Assembly (NCBI GenBank): GCA_002404395.1
Contig: DHJP01000026.1
Span: forward strand, 1 to 6,849
Reading direction: 5' to 3'
Origin: Clostridiales bacterium UBA4717
GTDB taxonomy: Bacteria; Bacillota; Clostridia; Oscillospirales; CAG-272
DNA: 6,849 nt
The notes beneath the pieces were generated by a model. It did no database searches and was not told the DNA's origin. It saw only the letters and a list, made by a program, of their open reading frames with translations. The number at the start of each line of letters is the position of its first letter. The first letter of the stretch is position 1. The position numbers and the translations under genes are program-made. Below, piece by piece: positions 1-6,849 of the stretch.

Positions 1-3000
1 GGACGGCGATAAATTAGTATTTTTGATCAAGTGCCCGAGCGGAGACGCATATGCGGAGCTTGACGTTGACTACGCGGAATTTGAAAATTGCAAGGATAAA
101 TCATTGATCAACTATGTCAACGATTATGCAAGCGGTAACGGTTGGCATTATGTCAAGGTTTCGGGAAGCGATACCGAGGGCTATACATTCTCGTCTACCG
201 AGGGCGGAAGCAACTATTCGGACTTCAAAAAAATGAACGGAATTTTCTATACCGAGGACGGAAAATTCTGGGAAAGCCTTAAGAGCGGCGAATATTCGGG
301 CGAGCTTGAGCTTACAGTGTTTGCCGGTCGTGAAAGCGCTTTTGAAACACTTGACAACTACAGCAGAAAGTATAATGTAATAAAGGTCGGAACTTCTACC
401 GATTGGTTCTCAAGCGAACGCTATCTGCTCCGAATTGCCGGCAATACCGAGAATTACGGTACGATCACGCTGGAGGGCGAGGATTCGCTCTTTGCGGTCA
501 GTAACGGTTGGCCTTGGCTGACGGCGAATGAAACTATTCCGGCAACGCTTGGGCAAAAAGTGCTCACGCTTACTTTCGGCGAAGACAAGAACGGCTGGAA
601 TTATGAAGATATAGATGTACACGGCAGTTACATTGAAATTGTCAATACCACCGAAAACGAAACATATAAAGTTCCGATCGCGCCCGTGACCGCGTCAACT
701 GCATCGCAGCCAATAACATTGCCGAATAAAGATTATAAGACCGGAGTATATAAAATCACCGCGCACATCGAATGCCGCGCCGGAATCAACTATGATATCA
801 GACTCAAGCATAACGGCAAGACTTCCGACGTTCTCGTAGATGCGACGGTACCCGATTCCGAGTTTTCGATCGGCAGCATAATCGTCGATCCCGATCCGAA
901 TGATCGGAATGTCTACAATATCGGCGATTACGGTGAAATATCGCTCGATGTAAACTCGTCGGTTATATATCTGCCTATGTATGACCTGTATGAAAGCACG
1001 GATTATAAGCTTACGGTGAGCTCGAATGCGGACACTTCAAATGTAACTCATGTCGGCGACGGATATGCAGGGCAGTTTGTGGTTGTAGTGAAAAATACCG
1101 ACCCCGCACTTGAAAAGTATACTCTTGAGATGGCTACATACGAGTTTGATCAGTCGGAAATATCAAATGAAGATTACGGCTCAAAATATCTTCAGTTTAT
1201 TGATGACGCCGATTCGCTTCCGTCCGACGACTCGAAAAATATGCTCTATCTGTACAAGGGACGCGAAAACTATATCACGGTCCAAAAGATATACAGCAAC
1301 GGCGGAAAAAGTGATATAAAGCATTACACATTATTCCCGGATGACGATTTTATTACCGGAAGCGCGGAGATCACCGACGACAAATTTATATTCACCCCCG
1401 AGTCTGATGCAAACCTCATCGGCGCAGAGGTATATATGTCGCTGTATGATCATGCTTCGTCTAAATACACGCGCTATGAAATGACTGAGCGCGCCGACGG
1501 CACCTATGCCTGCGATACTGTAGAGGGCGGCGGAGGCTATATGGCAGTGACGGTGAACGCACACGGCTCGGCGGCTTCGCCTGCATACGTAGTTGAACGT
1601 TCACCGTGGTTTGAAGAAGGTGTGCTTGTCGTAAAGCCCGATGAAGGACTCGGCGGCTATAACTTGAACTTCCATATATGCGATGACCTCGGCGATATTG
1701 AAAAATACGGCATTAAGTTCAAGCTTGAGTTTGACGAGGAGTATTCAAAGCTGCTCGGCACCGATTCTCTGGATCTTGAGTTTGCACCCGGCGAGACGTA
1801 TATAACATATGAAATCGATAACGGCGATCCGACAACGGGTGTGTATTATGCTTATATGCGTCGCAGCAGCGAAGAAAGCAGCAATAGCGCATTCGATTCA
1901 TTTGATTACCTCAGCGTTGCCATGTTTGGATACACCGCGTATGTCGATGAAGTGACCTCGCGAGATATTACCTTTAAAGTGACCGCGACCGACCGCTTCG
2001 GTCAAAGCACGAGTGTTTCCAAAACGCTTACGGATGTTCCTGCAAGCGCGCCCGAGCCGATCATGTCGGGGAACTCGGCGCCGAAATTTGAAGACGGAAG
2101 TCTGACGATAAACTTCACAAAGGCTATAAGACCCGCCGACTCTTGGGCATGGAACAACGCAGCCAACGAACACAGCGTTATCAGAAAATACTACAATACC
2201 GAATGGGAGGATGCTTTCCCGATTGCCGTAAACGGTGAACATGAGATCAGCTATACCGATATATTCGGCAACCTCTATACCCGTACCATAGATCTCGGTG
2301 ACATATTCGTGGTCGACGGTGTGGACTACAGTATAGATCTTGAGTTTTCCGAGACCGAGCCGACCGCAGAGGCGATCTACATTAGGACCGATGCGATCAA
2401 CGGAACGGGCGGTATTGTGCTTTGGGAACATGAGGGTGCAACCGTTACAACGATGGACCCGACAAGCGGTGAGTCTTCGCGTTATGCAACGACGAAACGC
2501 GAGACCAAGCTTGAGCATAATGCAGAGATCTTTGTCACTCTTTATGAGAACGAGCATTATATTACCGACTATAATTACGCAAAACGCAGTTTCGACATTT
2601 ATGTGACCAATATAATTAACGGCGCTCCCGAAGCGGACGTGCGCTACTACCTCGACTCGGCGGGACGTGAGTTTTCACAAACCGAGCTTGAGCAGTATGT
2701 CGCCGACTACGGCGAAAACGGGACGCTTGAATCGCTCGGCGGTGTGAGAGCGTGGTACAGGACTTCGCGGAATGTAACGCCGATCGAAGGAAATGCGGAG
2801 ATATATTACTTTACCGCTGACGGCGAGCGCAGTTACACGTTTGAATACGTTGACGACTTCGGAAACCGCGGAAGTGCTACAGCCGTGCTTCCGAGCGGAC
2901 TTATAATCACCGATCCCCCCGCGCCTCCTGCGCCGAAGCCGCTTTCGGTCTCCTTTGATATATACTTGAAGCGCAGCGGTAACTACAGCAGAGTATTGAG

Positions 3001-4927
3001 CCTTATGGCTGCGGATGCGCCCTTTACCGACGATGTATTCGACGGGCTCGGCATTACACAGGCGTATACGATCAAGGTTAAAGCCGCAGGTGAAACCAGC
3101 GTGGACATCACACTTGAAGGCGTGAGTGACGAAAGCGCAGTAAAGCTTTCGGGTATGAATGTCGAAGTCACCAAGCCGACGGATTTTACGGTGAAGGTGA
3201 AAAACGCAACGGATACAGTCAGCGTTGATTTTACGGCGGCAATGTTTGAGTCGATAGACATGATCGCGCCCGGCTACGAATCCGAGATCGTATACGGCGG
3301 ACTTTACACAAAGATCGGATACTTCAGACTCTTCGACCGCGACGCTGCCGGCAATGAGATCGCTGGCATGGTAAATCTTGACTATCCGAGTAATATCCCC
3401 ACTGAGCTCCGCGAGGGCAGAGTGTGGTACAAGGTCGTGTTTACCGACAACGGAAGCTTTGATTTCGGGTTCAGTGATGAAGCCGGAAACAAAGCGGTCG
3501 GAAAGCTTGTAGTTGACGGCATCAACACAGAGCCGCCGAAGCTTGAAGTGACTTGGTCGCCTTCATATGTGTATGAAGACGAGAGCGGCAGACATTATGA
3601 CCCGAAGCATCCGACGACCGCTACTGTCAATACCAATGTCTATGCACATATTACAGGAGACGTACCGTTTGATTCGGCGCTTGTGAAAATAGGCGGCTTA
3701 TGGCATGATATCAAGGAAGAGAACGGATACAGATTTTATTCGGGAAGCGTAAGCTTTTCACCGAATATGATAACCGTATGCTACGAATATACGTATTACG
3801 GTGAGATCGAACTGATAATCGGCGGCGCAAACGGAAAGACTACCTCGCTCGTGCTTCCGGCTATGACTGTAATTGACAAAATAGAGCCCTATGTCGTTGT
3901 GGATACCACGCCAATGTTCAAGAAAGGCGCCGCGGCTCCGTATGCCTATGAAGTGAGACTTACTCCGAGTGAGCCTGTAAGATTCGCAAATATGGGCAAT
4001 AATCGCGTATACAGCGAAAAAGAGCCGCTTGTAATGACCTGCACAAAGGGCGGCGACTACAGAATAATCGCCACCGACCTTGCCGGCAACAGATATACAG
4101 TTGAGTTTACACTGACGCCTCCCGATCTGACCGCACCGGTTATCACACTTGATCCCGAGGACACCTCCTCACTCAAGCTTACAAACGGAGAAGTCAGAAT
4201 TTCGGCAACGGTGAACGAAGATTGCACGCTTACCTGCAACGGCAATACGTATACGCTTGCTTCAAATGAAACGAAGGAGCTGGTATTTGCGGAAAACGGT
4301 ACGTTCATCATCAGTGCGCGCGACGGCTCCGGTAACGTAAGTGAAAAATTTGTGACTATCGGAAATATCGACCGCACGCTTCCGCAGATAACATTTGATA
4401 CTACGACAGTACAATTGATGCAGGATTCGGCTGAAAGCGCACTCAGAGCCTTGCTTGACGACGGATACAATGTCTGGGATAATCTGAGTATTGCTCCCGA
4501 CGTGGTATACGATATCACAAATGTTGAGCTTGATAAGCCCGGACTCTACTACACGGTATACACTGTAACCGATGCGGCAGGGAACACGGTCGAAGCAAAA
4601 CGCTATGTGAGAGTGATATCAAAGGATCTGCCTTGCATTGAGATCGACGGAAAGATCGTCACGGACGGCGCAACGCTCGTTTGCCGTGTCGGCACTCGCA
4701 CCGTCAAGGTTCAGAATCTCAAGGAGATAATCCCCGGAGTCAGCGAACCTTATAAGCTCAGACTTGAGCGCGGAATACTCAGCCGCGGACAGATGAAGTA
4801 TATAAGCGATGACAGTCTTAAAGTTGAAAACGGCAGCGTAAGATTTGAGAACAAAGGCTTCTACACATTGAGTGTGATCACGCAGAGTCGGGCAGTGCTC
4901 AGAATTTTGGTCTATGTAGAGAACTGA
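1..4927 (+). CDS. Giant Ig-like multidomain surface/secreted protein, 5' partial
   Basis: The frame starting at base 2 is open from the window edge to TGA at 4925-4927, giving at least 1,641 residues. The TTG at 23 has no ribosome-binding site and the frame continues upstream of it (reading DGDKLVF), so the true start lies outside. The sequence alternates short beta strands and turns, is acidic and rich in Asp, Glu, Tyr and Thr, and has few Cys. Eight Ig-type turns are visible: TDRFGQ (1988), TDIFGN (2255), VDDFGN (2849), RDAAGN (3338), SDEAGN (3473), TDLAGN (4073), RDGSGN (4319) and TDAAGN (4568). The clearest modules are 3875-4123, 4124-4369 and 4370-4618, beginning DKIEP, DLTAP and DRTLP. 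A Pro-rich linker lies at 2912-2941. Bases 4625-4924 are a final domain of about 100 residues, relatively rich in Lys and Arg. The C-terminus shows no LPxTG, transmembrane helix, SLH or dockerin signature. The role is inferred to be an extracellular adhesin, stalk or scaffold. The exact family and ligand are unknown. Confidence 0.93.
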   Translation, partial: DGDKLVFLIKCPSGDAYAELDVDYAEFENCKDKSLINYVNDYASGNGWHYVKVSGSDTEGYTFSSTEGGSNYSDFKKMNGIFYTEDGKFWESLKSGEYSGELELTVFAGRESAFETLDNYSRKYNVIKVGTSTDWFSSERYLLRIAGNTENYGTITLEGEDSLFAVSNGWPWLTANETIPATLGQKVLTLTFGEDKNGWNYEDIDVHGSYIEIVNTTENETYKVPIAPVTASTASQPITLPNKDYKTGVYKITAHIECRAGINYDIRLKHNGKTSDVLVDATVPDSEFSIGSIIVDPDPNDRNVYNIGDYGEISLDVNSSVIYLPMYDLYESTDYKLTVSSNADTSNVTHVGDGYAGQFVVVVKNTDPALEKYTLEMATYEFDQSEISNEDYGSKYLQFIDDADSLPSDDSKNMLYLYKGRENYITVQKIYSNGGKSDIKHYTLFPDDDFITGSAEITDDKFIFTPESDANLIGAEVYMSLYDHASSKYTRYEMTERADGTYACDTVEGGGGYMAVTVNAHGSAASPAYVVERSPWFEEGVLVVKPDEGLGGYNLNFHICDDLGDIEKYGIKFKLEFDEEYSKLLGTDSLDLEFAPGETYITYEIDNGDPTTGVYYAYMRRSSEESSNSAFDSFDYLSVAMFGYTAYVDEVTSRDITFKVTATDRFGQSTSVSKTLTDVPASAPEPIMSGNSAPKFEDGSLTINFTKAIRPADSWAWNNAANEHSVIRKYYNTEWEDAFPIAVNGEHEISYTDIFGNLYTRTIDLGDIFVVDGVDYSIDLEFSETEPTAEAIYIRTDAINGTGGIVLWEHEGATVTTMDPTSGESSRYATTKRETKLEHNAEIFVTLYENEHYITDYNYAKRSFDIYVTNIINGAPEADVRYYLDSAGREFSQTELEQYVADYGENGTLESLGGVRAWYRTSRNVTPIEGNAEIYYFTADGERSYTFEYVDDFGNRGSATAVLPSGLIITDPPAPPAPKPLSVSFDIYLKRSGNYSRVLSLMAADAPFTDDVFDGLGITQAYTIKVKAAGETSVDITLEGVSDESAVKLSGMNVEVTKPTDFTVKVKNATDTVSVDFTAAMFESIDMIAPGYESEIVYGGLYTKIGYFRLFDRDAAGNEIAGMVNLDYPSNIPTELREGRVWYKVVFTDNGSFDFGFSDEAGNKAVGKLVVDGINTEPPKLEVTWSPSYVYEDESGRHYDPKHPTTATVNTNVYAHITGDVPFDSALVKIGGLWHDIKEENGYRFYSGSVSFSPNMITVCYEYTYYGEIELIIGGANGKTTSLVLPAMTVIDKIEPYVVVDTTPMFKKGAAAPYAYEVRLTPSEPVRFANMGNNRVYSEKEPLVMTCTKGGDYRIIATDLAGNRYTVEFTLTPPDLTAPVITLDPEDTSSLKLTNGEVRISATVNEDCTLTCNGNTYTLASNETKELVFAENGTFIISARDGSGNVSEKFVTIGNIDRTLPQITFDTTTVQLMQDSAESALRALLDDGYNVWDNLSIAPDVVYDITNVELDKPGLYYTVYTVTDAAGNTVEAKRYVRVISKDLPCIEIDGKIVTDGATLVCRVGTRTVKVQNLKEIIPGVSEPYKLRLERGILSRGQMKYISDDSLKVENGSVRFENKGFYTLSVITQSRAVLRILVYVEN
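2912..2941 (+). other. Proline-rich interdomain linker
   Basis: Ten codons read D-P-P-A-P-P-A-P-K-P, a typical flexible or extended hinge between folded domains. It separates the upstream part of the giant protein, where Ig turns are absent or widely spaced, from the C-terminal half where most of them lie. The codons include a run of six C at 2915-2920. Confidence 0.7.
3875..4618 (+). other. Three tandem bacterial Ig-like modules within the giant protein
   Basis: This stretch holds three consecutive modules of about 83 residues each (3875-4123, 4124-4369, 4370-4618). Each opens with an Asp-x-x-x-Pro type strand start (DKIEP, DLTAP, DRTLP) and carries a Gly-Asn turn shortly before its last strand (TDLAGN, RDGSGN, TDAAGN). 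The last three turns are 246 and 249 bases apart, matching one Ig-like domain. Such modules usually act as rigid spacers or binding units in bacterial surface proteins. The middle module has a Cys-x-x-x-Cys pair (codons at 4223 and 4235). The modules are diverged at the DNA level, so this is an old array and not a recent duplication. Confidence 0.75.
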
Positions 4928-4953
4928 GAGTTTTACCTAAGCTTAACTGAAGC

Positions 4954-4992
4954 TTTGAATGTTGTGCGGCAGAATGTCGCACAACATTCAAA
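4954..4992. repeat. Long perfect inverted repeat after the giant gene (strong RNA hairpin)
   Basis: The arms 4954-4968 and 4978-4992 are perfectly complementary over 15 bases. A G-U, a C-G and an A-U pair can extend the stem inward to a GAA loop at 4972-4974. The AAGC at 4950-4953 and GCTT at 4999-5002 could add four more pairs across a small bulge. It begins 27 bases after the stop codon, where a terminator or 3'-end stabilising hairpin is expected. However, the + strand continues with an A-run, not a T-run, and the - strand has no T-run after the stem either, so it is not a canonical intrinsic terminator. It could be a U-tract-less terminator, an RNA-stability element or a dispersed palindromic repeat. 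Confidence 0.7.
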
Positions 4993-5059
4993 AAATAAGC
5001 TTGGGATGATCGCGATAAGGATCGGACCGAAAATTCCCGAACAAATGAGAGCAAAACCG

Positions 5060-5104
5060 GAGCGGCAGCTTGCCGCACGTGAAAATTGAGCGGCAGTTTG
5101 CCGC
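5060..5104 (+). repeat. Two direct-repeat GC hairpins in the leader of the second gene
   Basis: The 17-base unit GAGCGGCAGYTTGCCGC occurs at 5060-5076 and 5088-5104, 28 bases apart, with a single C/T difference that falls in the loop. Each copy folds as GCGGCA/TGCCGC, a six-pair stem with a three-base loop. Because the copies match, the first left arm can also pair with the second right arm, and the inner arms with each other. The second copy ends five bases before the Shine-Dalgarno sequence, suggesting a role in the leader mRNA. Alternatively these are members of a dispersed palindromic repeat family. Confidence 0.7.
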
Positions 5105-5108
5105 CGCC

Positions 5109-5113
5109 GGAGG
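5109..5113 (+). promoter_or_regulatory. Ribosome-binding site that fixes the start at 5120
   Basis: GGAGG directly abuts the ATG at 5114, which is too close for initiation. It lies six bases before the ATG at 5120, which is ideal spacing. The start at 5120 is therefore preferred over 5114. Its first two G residues can be drawn into the alternative leader pairing described in the findings. Confidence 0.85.
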
Positions 5114-5119
5114 ATGATT

Positions 5120-6805
5120 ATGATAAAAAGACGAATCGTAGCAGTTTTGCTGACTGTGACTATGCTTATCGGAATGATGCCGATAGCGGCGATCACAGCC
5201 TTTGCCGATGAGCTTTCCGAGCAGGCATATACCCTTACAAACGGGTATATCACGCTTGAAGTCTCTAAAAAGAACGGCGGTTTTTCCGTCCGCACGGCAG
5301 ACGGTGACATTCTGAAGAAGTCTGACAATAACAAAAAGCTGTTGTATCATGACGGCGAATACGATACCTCCTTCGTTTCATTTCGTGTTGACGACGGAAA
5401 CAGTGTGAAAGATTATGTTTTCGGCGGCAAATACAAGGATTCAAGCGAGGTTTCGGTATCACAGCTTACCCCTGACAGCGAGATCGTCGCACGCCAGATT
5501 ATCGGCGGTCTTGAATTTGTGCTTACATATTCGCTTGCCGGCGATAAATCTAACGAGCACGGTATGACGGCGCTCAAGCTTGACGTAATAAACAACGGAA
5601 GCTCCGAGTGCAAGGTAAAAGCGCGTGTGCTGCTTGATACTTCGCTCGGCGAACGTGATTTCGGCTACTATGAAGTCACGGCGGGCGGCGGAGCAAGCGC
5701 ACAGCGTATCACCAGAGAAACGGTGCTTGACAGCACAAGTTTCAAGATTCCGCAGAATTTTTATGCTACCGACGATCCGTATGACCCGTCGGTTACGGCA
5801 TATTCGGTGAATGCGACCCTGCCTTATTCGGTTGCATTCGCTCATTGGAACAGCTTGGCGGCAAGTCTGTTTGACTTCACTCCTATCGAAACGCTTGACT
5901 TCACGCGCGAGGACAACGAATACCTGACCGCCGACAGCGCTTATGCCATGTACTACGATCTCGGCAGTGTGGCGGCAGGCGGAAACACTTCGGCAATGAC
6001 GTATTACGGCGTGTATTCCCATCATGATGTGCCGTCGAGCAATTCGGTTGCGGTTGATCTTACCGCACCGGTAAGACTTGAACTGAACGGGGATAAAAGC
6101 GACTATGTCCGTCTGACCGATGTGGGCATCGCCGATTTTGAGATCGCCGTAAACTTTACAAATATAGATACCGAGGGTGCGATAAAGCTTGAAAATATTG
6201 CGCTCGCAGTAACCGGCGGCGCGAATATCAGACCGCTTACCGATCTCGGAGGGGCGGCAGCGGGTTATGACTTTGAGAACACCGAGCCGTTTGTTGTCCC
6301 TTATTCCGAACTTGAAGTCGGGGATACAAAGAGTAAAACGCTTTATTTTGAAGCACGCACCTGTGAGCTTGCCGCCTATGAAAAACTGACGGTCGGCGTG
6401 TACGACGTTTCGGCTACCGAGGGCAAGATTTCCGAAACTTCAAAGCTTGGAGAGAGAAGCGTTTACATTCTTCTGCCGGGCAACGACGGAAATATCCCGA
6501 AGGTAAGCTTTACCTCTATGACGCCGAAGCTCATTTATTCGCAGGGTACGCGCCACCTGCTTGTGGCAGTTACAAATCCCGCATTGCTTGAAGCGCGTGC
6601 AAATTATAATATGGTCGCGCATACGGTCGACGGCAAAAACGAAGTCACGATACCTCACGACTCGATCACCGTCAAAGACGGCGTAATGGATATTGCGCTC
6701 GGCAATGATCTTGAGCTTGTAAGCGCCGCAGGCAGTTATTATCTCTCGCTTGAATGGACGGACGCGGCGGTGAGGGCGCTTGACGCCATCCTGAGCGCCG
6801 AATGA
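5120..6805 (+). CDS. Secreted three-domain beta-sandwich protein (uncharacterised)
   Basis: This is a complete 561-residue protein. The start at 5120 is chosen because GGAGG lies six bases upstream; the ATG at 5114 abuts that site. Residues 1-29 are a signal peptide: K3-R4-R5, a hydrophobic core, and A-F-A at 27-29 with likely Sec/signal peptidase I cleavage before D30. Residues about 37-305 form one large beta-rich domain with conserved-looking blocks (TNGYITLEV near 40, FVSFRVDDG, DYVFGG, HWN at 242-244, DSAYAMYYDLG near 271). Residues about 310-458 resemble a CARDB-like adhesion domain (a FEIAVNFTN strand, then a VPYSELEVGDTKSKTLYFEAR strand pair). Residues 460-561 resemble an IPT/Ig-like domain. 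No membrane anchor, sorting motif or catalytic motif is visible, so the protein may be released or held by a partner. The blocks resemble those I recall from large secreted Clostridia proteins, but I cannot name a family. The next gene follows after 13 bases, suggesting an operon. Confidence 0.93.
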   Translation: MIKRRIVAVLLTVTMLIGMMPIAAITAFADELSEQAYTLTNGYITLEVSKKNGGFSVRTADGDILKKSDNNKKLLYHDGEYDTSFVSFRVDDGNSVKDYVFGGKYKDSSEVSVSQLTPDSEIVARQIIGGLEFVLTYSLAGDKSNEHGMTALKLDVINNGSSECKVKARVLLDTSLGERDFGYYEVTAGGGASAQRITRETVLDSTSFKIPQNFYATDDPYDPSVTAYSVNATLPYSVAFAHWNSLAASLFDFTPIETLDFTREDNEYLTADSAYAMYYDLGSVAAGGNTSAMTYYGVYSHHDVPSSNSVAVDLTAPVRLELNGDKSDYVRLTDVGIADFEIAVNFTNIDTEGAIKLENIALAVTGGANIRPLTDLGGAAAGYDFENTEPFVVPYSELEVGDTKSKTLYFEARTCELAAYEKLTVGVYDVSATEGKISETSKLGERSVYILLPGNDGNIPKVSFTSMTPKLIYSQGTRHLLVAVTNPALLEARANYNMVAHTVDGKNEVTIPHDSITVKDGVMDIALGNDLELVSAAGSYYLSLEWTDAAVRALDAILSAE

Positions 6806-6808
6806 GCC

Positions 6809-6815
6809 GGAGGAG
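6809..6815 (+). promoter_or_regulatory. Ribosome-binding site of the third gene
   Basis: GGAGGAG ends three bases before the ATG at 6819; its GGAGG core leaves five bases. With only 13 bases between the preceding stop and this ATG there is no room for a promoter, so the third gene is probably translated from the same mRNA as the second. Confidence 0.75.
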
Positions 6816-6818
6816 AAA

Positions 6819-6849
6819 ATGGAAGAAATAACGAGCCGGAAAAATCCGA
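6819..6849 (+). CDS. Start of a downstream gene, 3' partial, function unknown
   Basis: An ATG at 6819, preceded by a strong GGAGGAG site, opens a frame reading MEEITSRKNP before the window ends. The first ten residues are polar and charged and do not yet resemble a signal peptide, but this is too short for any call of function or location. The 13-base spacing to the previous stop points to an operon with the secreted protein gene. In-frame read-through of the preceding TGA is also open for the remaining 14 codons, but the separate ribosome-binding site makes a new gene the better reading. Confidence 0.7.
   Translation, partial: MEEITSRKNP

Noticed and set aside
227..233. A run of seven A (codons AAA AAA ATG) that could be slippery.
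   Set aside because: The zero frame continues uninterrupted for thousands of bases, and no stimulating structure or sensible alternative product was seen.
1898..2557. A 219-codon open frame on the minus strand inside the giant gene.
   Set aside because: It lies wholly antisense to a clear coding frame, has an irregular composition rich in Arg and Cys, shows no recognisable domain, and is a codon-composition shadow.
2915..2920. A run of six C in the Pro-rich linker as a possible phase-variation tract.
   Set aside because: The run is short for phase variation and is explained by consecutive Pro codons.
4928..5089. The frame of the giant gene stays open for 53 codons after its TGA, so a C-terminal extension by read-through or a recent stop mutation is conceivable.
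   Set aside because: An open run of this length is not rare by chance, the translated composition is basic and unlike the upstream beta-rich protein, and it runs through the long palindrome and the first leader hairpin, which explain the region better.
4928..5119. A sigma-A promoter for the secreted protein gene was sought in the intergenic region, for example TTGGGA at 5001.
   Set aside because: No -35 candidate had a credible TATAAT-like box at about 17 bases, so a promoter here is neither shown nor excluded.
4933..5350. Two overlapping minus-strand open frames crossing the intergenic region into the signal peptide coding region.
   Set aside because: They cover the intergenic hairpins antisense; the hydrophobic stretch in one is just the reverse reading of the signal peptide region, and no good ribosome-binding site was noticed.
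5459..6025. A 188-codon open frame on the minus strand inside the secreted protein gene.
   Set aside because: It is antisense to a well-supported gene with signal peptide and ribosome-binding site, and its translation is Arg/His/Cys-rich low-quality sequence typical of a shadow.

Overview
The window looks like part of the chromosome of a Gram-positive Clostridia-type bacterium, probably a gut or rumen member of the Oscillospiraceae/Ruminococcaceae. This rests on strong GGAGG ribosome-binding sites, a signal peptide of the style common in that group (hydrophobic core, then M-M-P and A-F-A), frequent AGA and ATA codons at roughly balanced GC content, and all-beta secreted proteins. The taxonomy is inferred from style only; no marker gene is present.

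All genes read on the + strand. Bases 1-4927 are the 3' part of a very large gene whose start lies upstream. It encodes at least 1,641 residues of beta-sandwich-like sequence. Eight D-x-x-G-N/Q type turns (TDLAGN, TDAAGN and similar) mark bacterial Ig-like modules, all in the C-terminal 60 percent. No membrane anchor or sorting signal closes the protein. Bases 4928-5119 form a 192-base gap. It holds a long perfect inverted repeat and then two nearly identical GC-rich hairpins directly before the next ribosome-binding site. Bases 5120-6805 encode a complete 561-residue secreted protein: a signal peptide, a large N-terminal beta domain of a family I cannot name with certainty, a middle CARDB-like domain and a C-terminal IPT/Ig-like domain. 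Thirteen bases later a third gene starts, with its own GGAGGAG site, and runs off the window.

The two long genes look like adjacent cell-surface or exported proteins, perhaps for adhesion, glycan binding or building an extracellular structure. The third gene is tightly linked to the second and is probably co-transcribed with it. No enzyme active site, RNA gene, mobile element or CRISPR array was seen. The least ordinary item is the structured leader before the second gene: its repeated hairpins can re-pair into an alternative fold that covers part of the Shine-Dalgarno sequence.
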